Virus record (IMG/VR): IMGVR_UViG_3300042908_001106
Coordinates: 1 to 64,000 of that record
Strand: one strand, 5' to 3'
DNA: 64,000 nucleotides
Source of the DNA: a virus
Position numbers and translations under genes: made by a program. Below the pieces are notes generated by a model, which ran no database searches, was not told the DNA's origin, and saw nothing but the letters and a program-made list of their open reading frames with translations. Of this stretch, positions 42,087-50,418 are shown piece after piece; the stretch's first letter is position 1; every line of letters starts with the position of its first letter.

Positions 42087-42163
42087 TAAGACTCCTGTTC
42101 GGGGATTGCTGATATTTTTCTGTAGACTGATTCAACTACTTCTGGGTATTGCATGAGTTTTAA

Positions 42164-43912
42164 TTAGGCTTCTGTTGTGGTTTGATTGTCCTTATCATCT
42201 CCCCCTAGTACGAAGTAAGGGGCGACTTTAATTAGTTTCCGTTCCCATTGTTCTCTAGGAACTCCTTTCATTTTCCCGACTGGTTTATTGACTTCGTAGC
42301 CCAATCTCCAGTGGGGAGATTTAGGGGAATGATTGCCTTGTCTTTGGATTCTGTTGTCATCGGAGCGGATCTTTTTCTCGGCATAACTTAGGTTTAGAAC
42401 TCTAGGATATAAAACCTTTTCTGTCTTAACAGTACCAAAACCTTTATTATTCAACAGAAATCTTTTTGAAGTGTATCCATTTTTCTGTTCCTCAATCGCT
42501 AGGTCTGGCTTTGAAACAATCAACAACAAACACTGGGTTATTAATTTTGTAATAGCAAAAGTCTTAAACCTTTCAGTATTGCTTATGACATTGTTTTTTA
42601 CCATACTGTTTTCAAGTATCAATATAGTATTGTTTAACGGCTGCCCGTTGGACGATACCGTTGAAAGAGAAAGACTATCTACTTTGTAGTAACTATCTTC
42701 AATATAATTATCGCTATTAACTACAAGATTTTTTTTCTCCAAGCCTTCTAAAAAAGATTCTGTGTTTTTGAAAGAATCTTTTTGCAACAAGGTATCCCGA
42801 CGAGAAAGAAAACAGTGATCTATATAGCCAAGTGCTTTGTTGGTTTCAATGTCAACTGGATTGTTCTCTACATAAAAATAAACTGTATTTTTAGGAAAAA
42901 GAAACAATATATTGTCAAATATGCAATCAATACTTGAGAGTAAGACATTAAAATAAGATTCACTAAAATTAGTGTCAACACTTAGTAGCATATCGATCAA
43001 TTCTTTTGTTATGACAAATACAGGCGACTGAGTAGACATCCATTTCTGCACAGATGAAACATAAGTAGCTTCTTTTGCTATTCCGACATCAGAAACAATT
43101 TCTTTAATATCAAAAGACTGACATAGATGAATGTTTTTTATGAGTGAGTACAAAAAAATATTAATCATGTCATGCCAGTCTATATAGTTTTCAGGTATTT
43201 TGTAGGGATATTTTTTTAATATGGACAACCTTAGAGACTCAATTTCAATTATTCCATCATCGGTATGGATTGAGGTAGACTTGATACTGTCTTTTACTAA
43301 ACCCTCTCTACTTTTGTTCTTACCCTGTGTTTTATTATTCGTGATCTTATTTTGTGATACTTCCTCAAAACAATCTTTGTCATCAATTGAAATGTTGGTA
43401 CACGATCCATTGATAATAAGTTTACAGTAGTCGGTATTATCTATTTTATACTCAGATTCATTTTCTTCTAGTTCCTTATTGCCAAGGAAATGATTAAGCA
43501 CTTTACTTTCTTCTACACTCTCAAACCACATCCTTAAATCTATGTTTCTGTCTTTACAGGCAACAAAATAAAAACAGGATAGGTCAACATGGAGGAAGTA
43601 CAAAACCCTCGGTTTTATTATTTTAAAAAAAATATAAAAAACCTTTTTTGTCGCCTTAACTATGTCGCCAGAATCCTTGAAAAGATTGCTTATTTTTATT
43701 TCGCCATTTCCTTGACCATAATGTTGCGAAAGTTCTAATTGATCAACAATCCGATCAACTAGATAAAAAATAAACTTTACATCGTCAGTCAAATGTTTAG
43801 TTCCTGAGTCTTCAAGGTATTTAGAATTTTCTTCGTCAAGGCATTTATACAATTCCTGTTTTCTTTCTTGAAACCTTGTCTCAAAATCCGAAGCTCTATC
43901 ATCATGACTCAT
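42164..43912 (-). CDS. Large uncharacterised protein with a conserved-looking C-terminal tail
   Basis: 582 residues, AT-rich codons, no signal peptide. Mostly helical with many Asn, Ser, Lys. The last 60 residues differ in style: QGNHSPKSPHWRLGYEV, GKMKGVPREQWERKLIKVAPYFVLGG. A terminal H-x-R/W-x-G-Y/H pattern of this kind occurs in plasmid and phage proteins related to AcrVA2, but the match is weak. The first gene upstream is the ATPase-GIY-YIG fusion. Function unknown. Confidence 0.7.
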   Translation of the reverse strand: MSHDDRASDFETRFQERKQELYKCLDEENSKYLEDSGTKHLTDDVKFIFYLVDRIVDQLELSQHYGQGNGEIKISNLFKDSGDIVKATKKVFYIFFKIIKPRVLYFLHVDLSCFYFVACKDRNIDLRMWFESVEESKVLNHFLGNKELEENESEYKIDNTDYCKLIINGSCTNISIDDKDCFEEVSQNKITNNKTQGKNKSREGLVKDSIKSTSIHTDDGIIEIESLRLSILKKYPYKIPENYIDWHDMINIFLYSLIKNIHLCQSFDIKEIVSDVGIAKEATYVSSVQKWMSTQSPVFVITKELIDMLLSVDTNFSESYFNVLLSSIDCIFDNILFLFPKNTVYFYVENNPVDIETNKALGYIDHCFLSRRDTLLQKDSFKNTESFLEGLEKKNLVVNSDNYIEDSYYKVDSLSLSTVSSNGQPLNNTILILENSMVKNNVISNTERFKTFAITKLITQCLLLIVSKPDLAIEEQKNGYTSKRFLLNNKGFGTVKTEKVLYPRVLNLSYAEKKIRSDDNRIQRQGNHSPKSPHWRLGYEVNKPVGKMKGVPREQWERKLIKVAPYFVLGGDDKDNQTTTEA

Positions 43913-43944
43913 TTTAATATTCTCCTAATATTTACAATCCAAAA

Positions 43945-45882
43945 TTACCAACTCGGATTACCACCATTAACAGCATCTAAATCATTGTCCTCCTTTTTCA
44001 GTAAAAAATTAACACTTCTAAATCCATTGATCTCTTTAATAAGTTTTTCCCCAAACCCGAAATTCTGGAGTTCATCAAATATTAACTCAGTATTTTCAGC
44101 ATTTAAACCAAACTGAGTTCTGAGTGATGATTTGCGATAACAGTCACGAGCAGGTATTGGTGTGCCCGTAAAAATCTCTTTGATAAATTCCAATACAGCT
44201 TGAGCCGATTCTGAAAGTGTTTTATCCGGCAATACTTTATTGGCTGTACCATTCCACGAAGGTTTATATTTGGCTTGTAATTCAGATTCAAGACTTAATC
44301 GCTTTTGTTCATCCCAATTTTTTGTGATGTAAAAAGCTATTTTCACCGACACATCACCGATTGATTCAAGGTGTTTTTTAGCATGATGCTCCCAATCACC
44401 TCGATTATTCCAACGTCTCCAAAGGTCTTTAGATTGACCTATATAGAGAGGATTTTGATAGCCGTCAACAAATACACAGTATACCCCTGCTTCGTGTTGT
44501 GGTAGCCATTGCAAACCACTGGGATAATCAATAGATTGCCATGTGTTGCAATCTAATGGGTTTATTGATTGCAGTACACTAGGAACATCTTTTTCAATCT
44601 TAGGGAGTGAAACCGTCTTAACGTCTATGGTTTTGTTTAAAAAATTAGGATTCAATAAACCTTCGGGGGCATTGCCTTTTTTCCTATACTCAATATGATG
44701 TTTGTGGGTTGGATGTTCGGCGATTTGATGTTGATTTGATCCACAAACAACAACAGGATAGGGAGCATTTTGGACATATTGAAATTCATGGGTGTCGTGC
44801 TTCCATAGATTTTGAATTTCATTCCTAGCACTAGCGCCACAGAGGATTAAAAGGAAATTATTTCTAAACTTACCATCAATCCCTATGGCTTCAGTATTAT
44901 GAGATTGCATAAAACCGATTAAACAAATATCAAATTTCCTGGCGTTAGAAAGTTTCCGAATCGCATAAGTAAAGGTCTTAACTCTTTTTTCCTTGCTTTG
45001 TAATGGTTTAATAATATCTAATTGGGATAACTCGGACATTGTGTCGTTAATCTCATCTAAACAAATTATTATAGAATGCCCGTCTTTTCCTTTCCGGTTT
45101 TCAACTTCTTCAATCAACCAGCACAAAATCTGATAAATTGTTTCAACATCTGATTCAATCCTGGGAAATCCCATCTGTTCCCAAATAGGATTTTTAGAGG
45201 CATGAATATCTAAAACAATCACTTCGGCGGGTCTATGTTGAGTCAATTTGCCAATCACGAAACCAGCGCCTAGAGATGTTTTTGCGCTCCCAGAATTTCC
45301 CCCGATCAATATTCCCGAAGATTCATCTGCTAATTTATCCCAATTATAAAAGTTTAAGGTATTATCAGAGGGAATTTCACAGGGAACGAACGACAATCCA
45401 TCTGAAGGAATATTATAATTATCTTGATTATATTCTGTAGAAATCTCTCGGTCTAAAACCATTAATTGATTCCGGCGAAGATTCCTTTCATTATCTTCTG
45501 GTTGGTTTTGTGGCGCTGGTGGTGATGGTGGCAATATTTGATTATGGTTTTTGATTGGCGCGATCGCCTGTTGGCTTTCGTCTAAATATTTAATATCTCT
45601 AATTTTTTCTAATTCATATTCCATACCTAAACGTCGCAAAAACATAGCCTCGGTTTGTTCCTCTAATTTGGATTGCAGCTTGACCGATTTCTCTGACTGT
45701 GAACCCATCACCCAACCCGCAACAGATAACACCGCACCCGCGGATGTTCCAACTATCCCTAATTGTGGGTTTTTGTTGATTGCCAAAGGTGAGAGAATTG
45801 CCAGACTACAGCCAGCAATGGTTAGACCTATTGACCATGTTGACAGGTGAGGATTTTTTAAATGTTCAGGGGTGTTATTCAT
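43945..45882 (-). CDS. Membrane-anchored FtsK/HerA-like ATPase fused to a GIY-YIG domain
   Basis: 645 residues. Two N-terminal transmembrane helices (about 15-65), a helical linker, then a P-loop ATPase: Walker A GGNSGSAKTSL near 198, EVIVLDIHASKN, Walker B-like SIIICLDEIND near 270, and IGFMQSHN. From about 465: AGVYCVFVDGYQNPLYIGQSKDLWRRW, the GIY-YIG motif with conserved Arg, and a distal LESELQAKYKP with the catalytic-type Glu. The C-terminal 80 residues look like a winged helix. A DNA pump coupled to a nuclease at the membrane is the direct reading. It overlaps the next membrane gene by 8 bases. Confidence 0.85.
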   Translation of the reverse strand: MNNTPEHLKNPHLSTWSIGLTIAGCSLAILSPLAINKNPQLGIVGTSAGAVLSVAGWVMGSQSEKSVKLQSKLEEQTEAMFLRRLGMEYELEKIRDIKYLDESQQAIAPIKNHNQILPPSPPAPQNQPEDNERNLRRNQLMVLDREISTEYNQDNYNIPSDGLSFVPCEIPSDNTLNFYNWDKLADESSGILIGGNSGSAKTSLGAGFVIGKLTQHRPAEVIVLDIHASKNPIWEQMGFPRIESDVETIYQILCWLIEEVENRKGKDGHSIIICLDEINDTMSELSQLDIIKPLQSKEKRVKTFTYAIRKLSNARKFDICLIGFMQSHNTEAIGIDGKFRNNFLLILCGASARNEIQNLWKHDTHEFQYVQNAPYPVVVCGSNQHQIAEHPTHKHHIEYRKKGNAPEGLLNPNFLNKTIDVKTVSLPKIEKDVPSVLQSINPLDCNTWQSIDYPSGLQWLPQHEAGVYCVFVDGYQNPLYIGQSKDLWRRWNNRGDWEHHAKKHLESIGDVSVKIAFYITKNWDEQKRLSLESELQAKYKPSWNGTANKVLPDKTLSESAQAVLEFIKEIFTGTPIPARDCYRKSSLRTQFGLNAENTELIFDELQNFGFGEKLIKEINGFRSVNFLLKKEDNDLDAVNGGNPSW

Positions 45883-46225
45883 TGTTTCCTTGAGGTAGAG
45901 AGAAAAATATCCAACATGAGACCGTTATTGTTAATAATAAAATCCACAATAATAATCTTAAGACTATCCAAGATTGTCCTATTCCTAAAGCGTAAAATAT
46001 ACCAATCAATAAAGATATTGCACCGAATATCAACTCATCAGAATCGGTTGATTGTTGATTCTCTGATAACAAATAAACTGCCACGCCGCCAACAATTGAA
46101 CCCAGATAAAGACAAATTGATAACACTCTAACCTCTGGATAAGTTAGTGCGAAATGGGACAGTAAAAAGGAACAAGATAAACCTGTTCCAAAGATTGAAA
46201 ACTTTTTGACTTTCCATAGTTTCAT
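45875..46225 (-). CDS. Four-helix membrane protein
   Basis: 116 residues with about four hydrophobic helices (FGTGLSCSFLLSHFAL, LSICLYLGSIVGGVAVYLL, FGAISLLIGIFYALGIG, LLLWILLLTITVSCWIFF). It overlaps the start of the ATPase-GIY-YIG gene, so the two products probably assemble together. Confidence 0.75.
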   Translation of the reverse strand: MKLWKVKKFSIFGTGLSCSFLLSHFALTYPEVRVLSICLYLGSIVGGVAVYLLSENQQSTDSDELIFGAISLLIGIFYALGIGQSWIVLRLLLWILLLTITVSCWIFFSLPQGNNE

Positions 46226-46260
46226 GTTCTGATTGGGGGATTTTTCACCCCCAAATAAAT

Positions 46261-46776
46261 TTACAGTTTCATTGAGTTTTCAATTTTGTCCAACTGCTTC
46301 ATGACATTAACAGCCCCCACATTTTCGTTAGCATAGTTACCAACAATTTGCATATATTTAGGAGCTTGACCATCCAACATTGTTTGGGTTTGAATCTTCT
46401 CCTCAAAACGCTTTAGAGACCCTTCTGCAACTCCCTTGACATACTGTTGGTCAGCTTCGTACCATTCAGTCCGTGCTTTATCAACTTTCAATTGAGCTTC
46501 AACAATTATCTTTTTATTGGATGCTGCTTTAATCGCATTCTCGGCGATAATCTTAGCTCCCTTAGCCTCATTCTCGGAGGGGTTGACTCGGTCGGGAATG
46601 TTGAATTGTTGGTCAAAATCATCGGTTCCTGCATAGCTGCGTTCACGGGTATAGGGGGTGATATCACCTTTTCCGGTAGGGGTCATCACTTTAGAGAAAT
46701 TAGCACCCGTGCCAGCTTCTTTGATAATGTTTCCGGTTGAAAATCGACTGCGTAACCCGTCTAGTTTAGTTGCCAT
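46261..46776 (-). CDS. Helical protein of the membrane cluster
   Basis: 171 residues from ATG 46776, with GGAG upstream; the longer frame to 46824 lies within the preceding gene. An N-terminal disordered stretch is followed by a long helix (NEAKGAKIIAENAIKAAS to about 140). No membrane segment. It overlaps the preceding gene by 11 bases. Confidence 0.7.
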   Translation of the reverse strand: MATKLDGLRSRFSTGNIIKEAGTGANFSKVMTPTGKGDITPYTRERSYAGTDDFDQQFNIPDRVNPSENEAKGAKIIAENAIKAASNKKIIVEAQLKVDKARTEWYEADQQYVKGVAEGSLKRFEEKIQTQTMLDGQAPKYMQIVGNYANENVGAVNVMKQLDKIENSMKL

Positions 46777-47032
46777 TGATTTTACTCCACTCATTAAGTA
46801 ATTGTTTTTTACAACCTTCACCACCTTTAGCTTTTAGGCATTTTTCATACCCTGAAAGATTGGCTACAGCTACAAACTTCTGAAATTCCTCTGTTGGTTT
46901 ATTTGTTAATCTGACAACTTCAGAAGTTATCAAACCAACTAAAACCAAAGATAACAACCCCATTGACCAATTGAATACCATCACGCCTGTTATCTGGGGG
47001 GAGGTCTGGGTTTCAGATTGTTGTAAATACAT
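46766..47032 (-). CDS. Single-pass membrane protein
   Basis: 88 residues, one transmembrane helix at about 18-40 (VFNWSMGLLSLVLVGLITSE) and a soluble C-terminal helix with two Cys. Adjacent to the rhomboid stop without gap. A candidate rhomboid substrate or partner (inference). Confidence 0.7.
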   Translation of the reverse strand: MYLQQSETQTSPQITGVMVFNWSMGLLSLVLVGLITSEVVRLTNKPTEEFQKFVAVANLSGYEKCLKAKGGEGCKKQLLNEWSKINGN

Positions 47033-47581
47033 TTAGTTTGTCTCCAATTTCTGGCTGTTCGCATCTAAATACCCCGCTATCGCACCACCAATAAACCCTG
47101 CCAGATGACCTTCCCAACTAATCCCTTGCGCAACCGATGGCAGCATTCCGCCGATTAAACCTTGAAATATTACCCAAGTGATTGTTGCGCATACTAAATT
47201 AGGGAAATCCAACCGGAATATAGCGGACAAAAGACAAAATCCAAAAAAACCATATATCACCCCGCTTGCTCCTATATGATTTGAACCAGGTTGACCAAAG
47301 AACCAAACACCAAAGCCTTCAATTATCGAAATCAGCCAAAAGTTGTAATTGAATTTTCCAGGTGCTTTGAGAATTGTTAGGGTTGCGAGGGGTAAATATC
47401 CGACCGTGTTCCCTATCAAGTGTTGGGGATCTCCGTGTAGGAATGGTGAGGTTATAATTCCCAACATTCCTATACCTTCCACTCCTGGTCTGATTCCAAA
47501 ATAGTCACCCATTGGGAAAAACATTTCTAAAGCCCACATTATTCCCAGATAGGTAGCCGCACACTTAAAATCTTTGAGCAT
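47033..47581 (-). CDS. Rhomboid-family intramembrane serine protease
   Basis: 182 residues, six hydrophobic helices. Conserved elements: SPFLHGDPQHLIGN near 45-57, catalytic Ser in GASGVIYGFFG near 103, catalytic His in WEGHLAGFIGGAIAG near 157. The length is that of a minimal rhomboid. Cleaves transmembrane segments of single-pass proteins; several such proteins are encoded next to it. Unusual in a phage or plasmid backbone. Confidence 0.9.
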   Translation of the reverse strand: MLKDFKCAATYLGIMWALEMFFPMGDYFGIRPGVEGIGMLGIITSPFLHGDPQHLIGNTVGYLPLATLTILKAPGKFNYNFWLISIIEGFGVWFFGQPGSNHIGASGVIYGFFGFCLLSAIFRLDFPNLVCATITWVIFQGLIGGMLPSVAQGISWEGHLAGFIGGAIAGYLDANSQKLETN

Positions 47582-47585
47582 GGAT

Positions 47586-47741
47586 TTACCAGTCTAAAAT
47601 TATCGAACCCGGTGTTTGATGTTGTGGTGATTGTGTTTGGCGTTGGCTAGGTAGGTTAATCTTTCCTGAGTAAAGAAAGAATGCTGTTGCAACGGCCGCA
47701 ATTCCTAACCAAATCAAATTTTGTTTATTTTTGAAGTCCAT
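47586..47741 (-). CDS. Tiny single-pass membrane protein
   Basis: 51 residues: a transmembrane helix at about 8-24 (LIWLGIAAVATAFFLYSG), then a Gln/Pro/Ser tail ending GSIILDW. Its start overlaps the end of the gene at 47725, and it sits 4 bases before the rhomboid gene. Confidence 0.7.
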   Translation of the reverse strand: MDFKNKQNLIWLGIAAVATAFFLYSGKINLPSQRQTQSPQHQTPGSIILDW

Positions 47742-47856
47742 AATATCTGTTGCAAACAATATTGTTGTGAATGTTGGTGAGAGGGGGGATTGTTATGTAA
47801 AGAAGTATTCCGAAAATCATCCATTGGATAATGAATCTATGGTTTATCGTTATCAT
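47725..47856 (-). CDS. Tiny single-pass membrane protein
   Basis: 43 residues, hydrophobic FIIQWMIFGILLYITIPP at about 8-25, then a soluble end. Starts within the upstream stop (ATGA overlap) and ends inside the start region of the next gene. Translational coupling on both sides supports it. Confidence 0.6.
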   Translation of the reverse strand: MITINHRFIIQWMIFGILLYITIPPLTNIHNNIVCNRYYGLQK

Positions 47857-47987
47857 AAATCCCCTTGAACATAAGCTCGACAAAAGGCTCCGGTATTGTC
47901 TGGGGTGCGATTATCGGTAATATCTGCGCCCCCTCTTTGTAAGCAAAGGAAATAAGTCAAGAACCAAACTACTATCCAAAACATCAT
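47853..47987 (-). CDS. Tiny membrane protein
   Basis: 44 residues starting MMFWIVVWFLTYFLCLQRGG (one hydrophobic helix), then a polar tail containing a second Cys. Coupled by ATGA to the following gene. Function unknown. Confidence 0.6.
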   Translation of the reverse strand: MMFWIVVWFLTYFLCLQRGGADITDNRTPDNTGAFCRAYVQGDL

Positions 47988-48013
47988 TTCCTTTTTCGTA
48001 CACAAATTCGTCA

Positions 48014-48265
48014 TCATCGTTGCATTTTATTGTTGTTGTTGATGATAATGTCGGGCGATGGTTGACTAGGGCGTTCAATGTATCTTGTTCCTCCTAAAAC
48101 AATAGGCGAAATAAATATCAGGAATATAAAGCCTATTGGCAAAAGCATTATGTTTGATGATATTCCTGATGATGTGGCATTCCGATTTTGTTGTTGGCAA
48201 TTATCACTTAGTTGTTGATAGTTTTGCCCTGCTTCGTAATAATTAATCTCAATTTTTTTGCTCAT
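48014..48265 (-). CDS. Single-pass membrane protein
   Basis: 83 residues. A polar Gln/Asn-rich N-terminal 35 residues, transmembrane helix at about 39-58 (IMLLPIGFIFLIFISPIVL), then a short Asn-rich tail. Part of the membrane cluster. Confidence 0.7.
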   Translation of the reverse strand: MSKKIEINYYEAGQNYQQLSDNCQQQNRNATSSGISSNIMLLPIGFIFLIFISPIVLGGTRYIERPSQPSPDIIINNNNKMQR

Positions 48266-48270
48266 TGTTT

Positions 48271-48552
48271 TTAATCGTTTTCAAATTTGTACATATTCAC
48301 TGTGCCACCATTGGGAGCCATTACAGTGTTTGGTGAAACTTGCGGTTGTAATGTTTGATGTTGTGGTCTCGTTACCATGTTTTGATATATCAATCCTGCA
48401 ACAATTCCAACTATTAACCACTGCCACCCATTTAACTTGTCGAAAAATTTATCCACTTTCATTGTTTTTTCTCCTAGTAATTCGTTAATCATTGAAAGTT
48501 TTTCAAGGTCTTTATCAGAACATTTGTCCTGTGACAAGATTCTGTTTTTCAT
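48271..48552 (-). CDS. Single-pass membrane protein with uncertain start
   Basis: The open frame extends to 48786 but overlaps another gene above 48563. ATG 48552 is used here; ATG 48462 has a much better ribosome site (AGGAGA) and would give a 63-residue protein. The sequence up to there (ELRQMKNRIL, KDLEKLSMINELLGEK) looks coding. Transmembrane helix WQWLIVGIVAGLIYQN, then a Pro/Gln/Val tail. Two products from nested starts are possible. Confidence 0.55.
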   Translation of the reverse strand: MKNRILSQDKCSDKDLEKLSMINELLGEKTMKVDKFFDKLNGWQWLIVGIVAGLIYQNMVTRPQHQTLQPQVSPNTVMAPNGGTVNMYKFEND

Positions 48553-48562
48553 TTGTCTAAGC

Positions 48563-48940
48563 TCAGAAGAACTTAAAGATGATTGTGTTTTGACTTCCGA
48601 TGTTGAACTTGTATCCTGAAGTATCGTATCCGCGTTCTGGAGTCTGTACATCTGGGTATTGATATGATTCATATTCTTGAGTTTCTTGGGGTAATGTGTA
48701 CTCGTAAGTTTGTGTTGTAGTTCGACGATTTTGGCACGGACTTTGGTAATAATTTTCTGTTTGCAAATACGCATCTTGGTAGGCATACCCTTGGGGTAAT
48801 TCAGATGCCATAGCTTGACCTGTCACATTCGTGACCAAGCACATGACAAGGCTTGTGCCAAGTTGTGCCATGTTTTTTACCGGAATCCCCGTGCCACATG
48901 ACAGGTTATCGTGAACCAACGGGAGAAGAATTGTATCCAT
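48563..48940 (-). CDS. Secreted Tyr/Gln-rich protein
   Basis: 125 residues. A hydrophobic signal-like stretch (MAQLGTSLVMCLVTNVTGQAM) begins at residue 24, so an internal start at 48871 is possible; the 48940 start overlaps the upstream stop (TAATG). The mature part is rich in Tyr, Gln, Thr, Glu. It overlaps the extended frame of the next gene. Confidence 0.55.
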   Translation of the reverse strand: MDTILLPLVHDNLSCGTGIPVKNMAQLGTSLVMCLVTNVTGQAMASELPQGYAYQDAYLQTENYYQSPCQNRRTTTQTYEYTLPQETQEYESYQYPDVQTPERGYDTSGYKFNIGSQNTIIFKFF

Positions 48941-49134
48941 TATTTTGAGTCCTTTTCAATGAGATTAATAAACTGGTTTCTTGCAGAGAGTAGACTGCAA
49001 ATCCCGTTAGCATTTGCTTGAATCATCCAAAATGCTAACCCGCCACCAATACCTGTTCCAATTATCAAGAGTATGATTGTATTTATCATTGATTTCTTGA
49101 TGTTGTTTGCTGTTTTTACGATAGATGACACCAT
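48940..49134 (-). CDS. Single-pass membrane protein
   Basis: 64 residues, basic N-terminus, transmembrane helix at about 17-38 (NTIILLIIGTGIGGGLAFWM). Coupled to the next gene by TAATG. Confidence 0.7.
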   Translation of the reverse strand: MVSSIVKTANNIKKSMINTIILLIIGTGIGGGLAFWMIQANANGICSLLSARNQFINLIEKDSK

Positions 49135-49213
49135 GATTAAACCCTGATTATTGAACTAACAAATCCCTCCGTGCATAAGAAAAACTACTTCGGGATATTG
49201 TTTTTTAATTGGT

Positions 49214-49759
49214 TTATTTGCCCTCCGGCAATGCAAAGTAACCGAGTACGTTTTCACTTCCGGTAAGTTGAAATCGATCTGCTCTTTCGACCTCTCGAAT
49301 CTCGGCATCAATAATCATTCCCACCTGATTGAAACAGGTTGTTACTTTTGCAAATTCAAAGCCTTGGGCAAAATGTTCTAAGACTTTATCCTGTAGTTTT
49401 TCCGCAGCCAGTTCAACAACCTTGGGGGCTATTTGTTCGGCTAGATTGTCAGCCATTTTGTCGATTGTTTCAGCCATTGATCCAGCCGCGTGTTCGGCTT
49501 TTCCGCCCGTTTTCTTTTGCTGTGATTGCAGGTCTTTAACGTACTTTTCAACAGCTTGGGAGACAGATAACGAGTGAGTTTGTTGTATCGCGATGATTGA
49601 GGAAAGAATCGCTACCATTCCATTTTGAGGAACATTTGTTGCGTCGAAATGGAAATTTTCTACCAGAGAGGAAATGATTAATCTAGCTCTTTCTGGTTTG
49701 ACTCCAACCGCAGAGGCGATCGCGTCAAGGTCGTAGTTTTGTTGAGTTTGTGCTGTCAT
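49214..49759 (-). CDS. Uncharacterised helical protein
   Basis: 181 residues. N-terminal HTH-like segment (LDAIASAVGVKPERARLIISSLV), central Gln/Lys region, amphipathic helices (AETIDKMADNLAEQIAPKVV), then LTGSENVLGYFALPEG. It overlaps the preceding HTH gene by 4 bases. Possibly a DNA-binding partition or regulatory factor of the membrane cluster. Confidence 0.65.
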   Translation of the reverse strand: MTAQTQQNYDLDAIASAVGVKPERARLIISSLVENFHFDATNVPQNGMVAILSSIIAIQQTHSLSVSQAVEKYVKDLQSQQKKTGGKAEHAAGSMAETIDKMADNLAEQIAPKVVELAAEKLQDKVLEHFAQGFEFAKVTTCFNQVGMIIDAEIREVERADRFQLTGSENVLGYFALPEGK

Positions 49760-50013
49760 AGTCCTCTTAATTTAATGTCGTTTAAAATCCGTTCACGGGT
49801 TCGAGTTCTTGCCCTGTTTTTGTACTCGATTAACTTGCTTGCAGCATCAGCCGAAATCATGCCGTCATTGGGTTGAAAATCAAATTCCTCTGGGCTTAAA
49901 ACGCCTCGGAGGTCTTGACATAGGGTTCGGAGATAATTAACCGAAACTCCTAAACTCTCGGCTACCTGCTCACGGGTAAAATGGGTAATTTCCTCAATAC
50001 TTGCGCTCCGCAT
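49756..50013 (-). CDS. Small HTH DNA-binding protein
   Basis: 85 residues. FTREQVAESLGVSVNYLRTLCQ at about 12-33 is a MerR- or excisionase-like HTH, followed by a basic C-terminus (RARTRTRERILND). Head of the 50-42 kb minus-strand cluster and a likely local regulator. Confidence 0.7.
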   Translation of the reverse strand: MRSASIEEITHFTREQVAESLGVSVNYLRTLCQDLRGVLSPEEFDFQPNDGMISADAASKLIEYKNRARTRTRERILNDIKLRGL

Positions 50014-50080
50014 AAATGATTACAAATCGTTTGGTTTCTGTTTGTTAAGCGAAATGAAACGCTTGACTAACAACAACAAT

Positions 50081-50102
50081 AAACCCCCTACAGAGAGGGG
50101 GT
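50081..50102 (-). terminator. Terminator before the membrane cluster
   Basis: Minus-strand CCCCCTCT-CTGT-AGGGGG followed by TTTATTG. Separates the 50-56 kb early genes from the cluster at 42-50 kb. Confidence 0.65.
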
Positions 50103-50104
50103 CA

Positions 50105-50140
50105 ATGTCATTTTGTCACTGGATGTCATTCTGTCACTAA
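50105..50140. repeat. Two 18-bp iteron-like repeats
   Basis: ATGTCATTTTGTCACTGG and ATGTCATTCTGTCACTAA in tandem; on the minus strand this gives four TGACA units with regular spacing. Possible binding site for one of the neighbouring HTH proteins or an iteron remnant. Confidence 0.6.
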
Positions 50141-50337
50141 TTACTCATTGTTTGAGCTAACAAAGATAGGTGACGACGGAAAACAACGTATTTAGGAGCG
50201 TTGTTATTGGAGTTGTTTTGATGTCTAAAAACCGTTCTCCGGTCGGCTCCTGTCTGAATGCAAATCCAATCAATAGATTTATTGTATTTGCTTACAAATT
50301 CCTGAACCGATAGTTCGGTTGATGTTTGATATACCAT
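50137..50337 (-). CDS. Small HTH-like protein
   Basis: 66 residues from ATG 50337, which has GGAGG 9 bases upstream; a TTG start at 50352 is rejected. VQEFVSKYNKSIDWICIQTGADRRTVFRHQN is an HTH-type pattern. Probably a regulator. Confidence 0.65.
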   Translation of the reverse strand: MVYQTSTELSVQEFVSKYNKSIDWICIQTGADRRTVFRHQNNSNNNAPKYVVFRRHLSLLAQTMSN

Positions 50338-50418
50338 TGTAATAGCCTCCAAGTTGTGCTTAGTCGTGAACTTGTGGGTGGGATTGATCGGCTGTTATCC
50401 GATCAATCCCCTTTAAGT

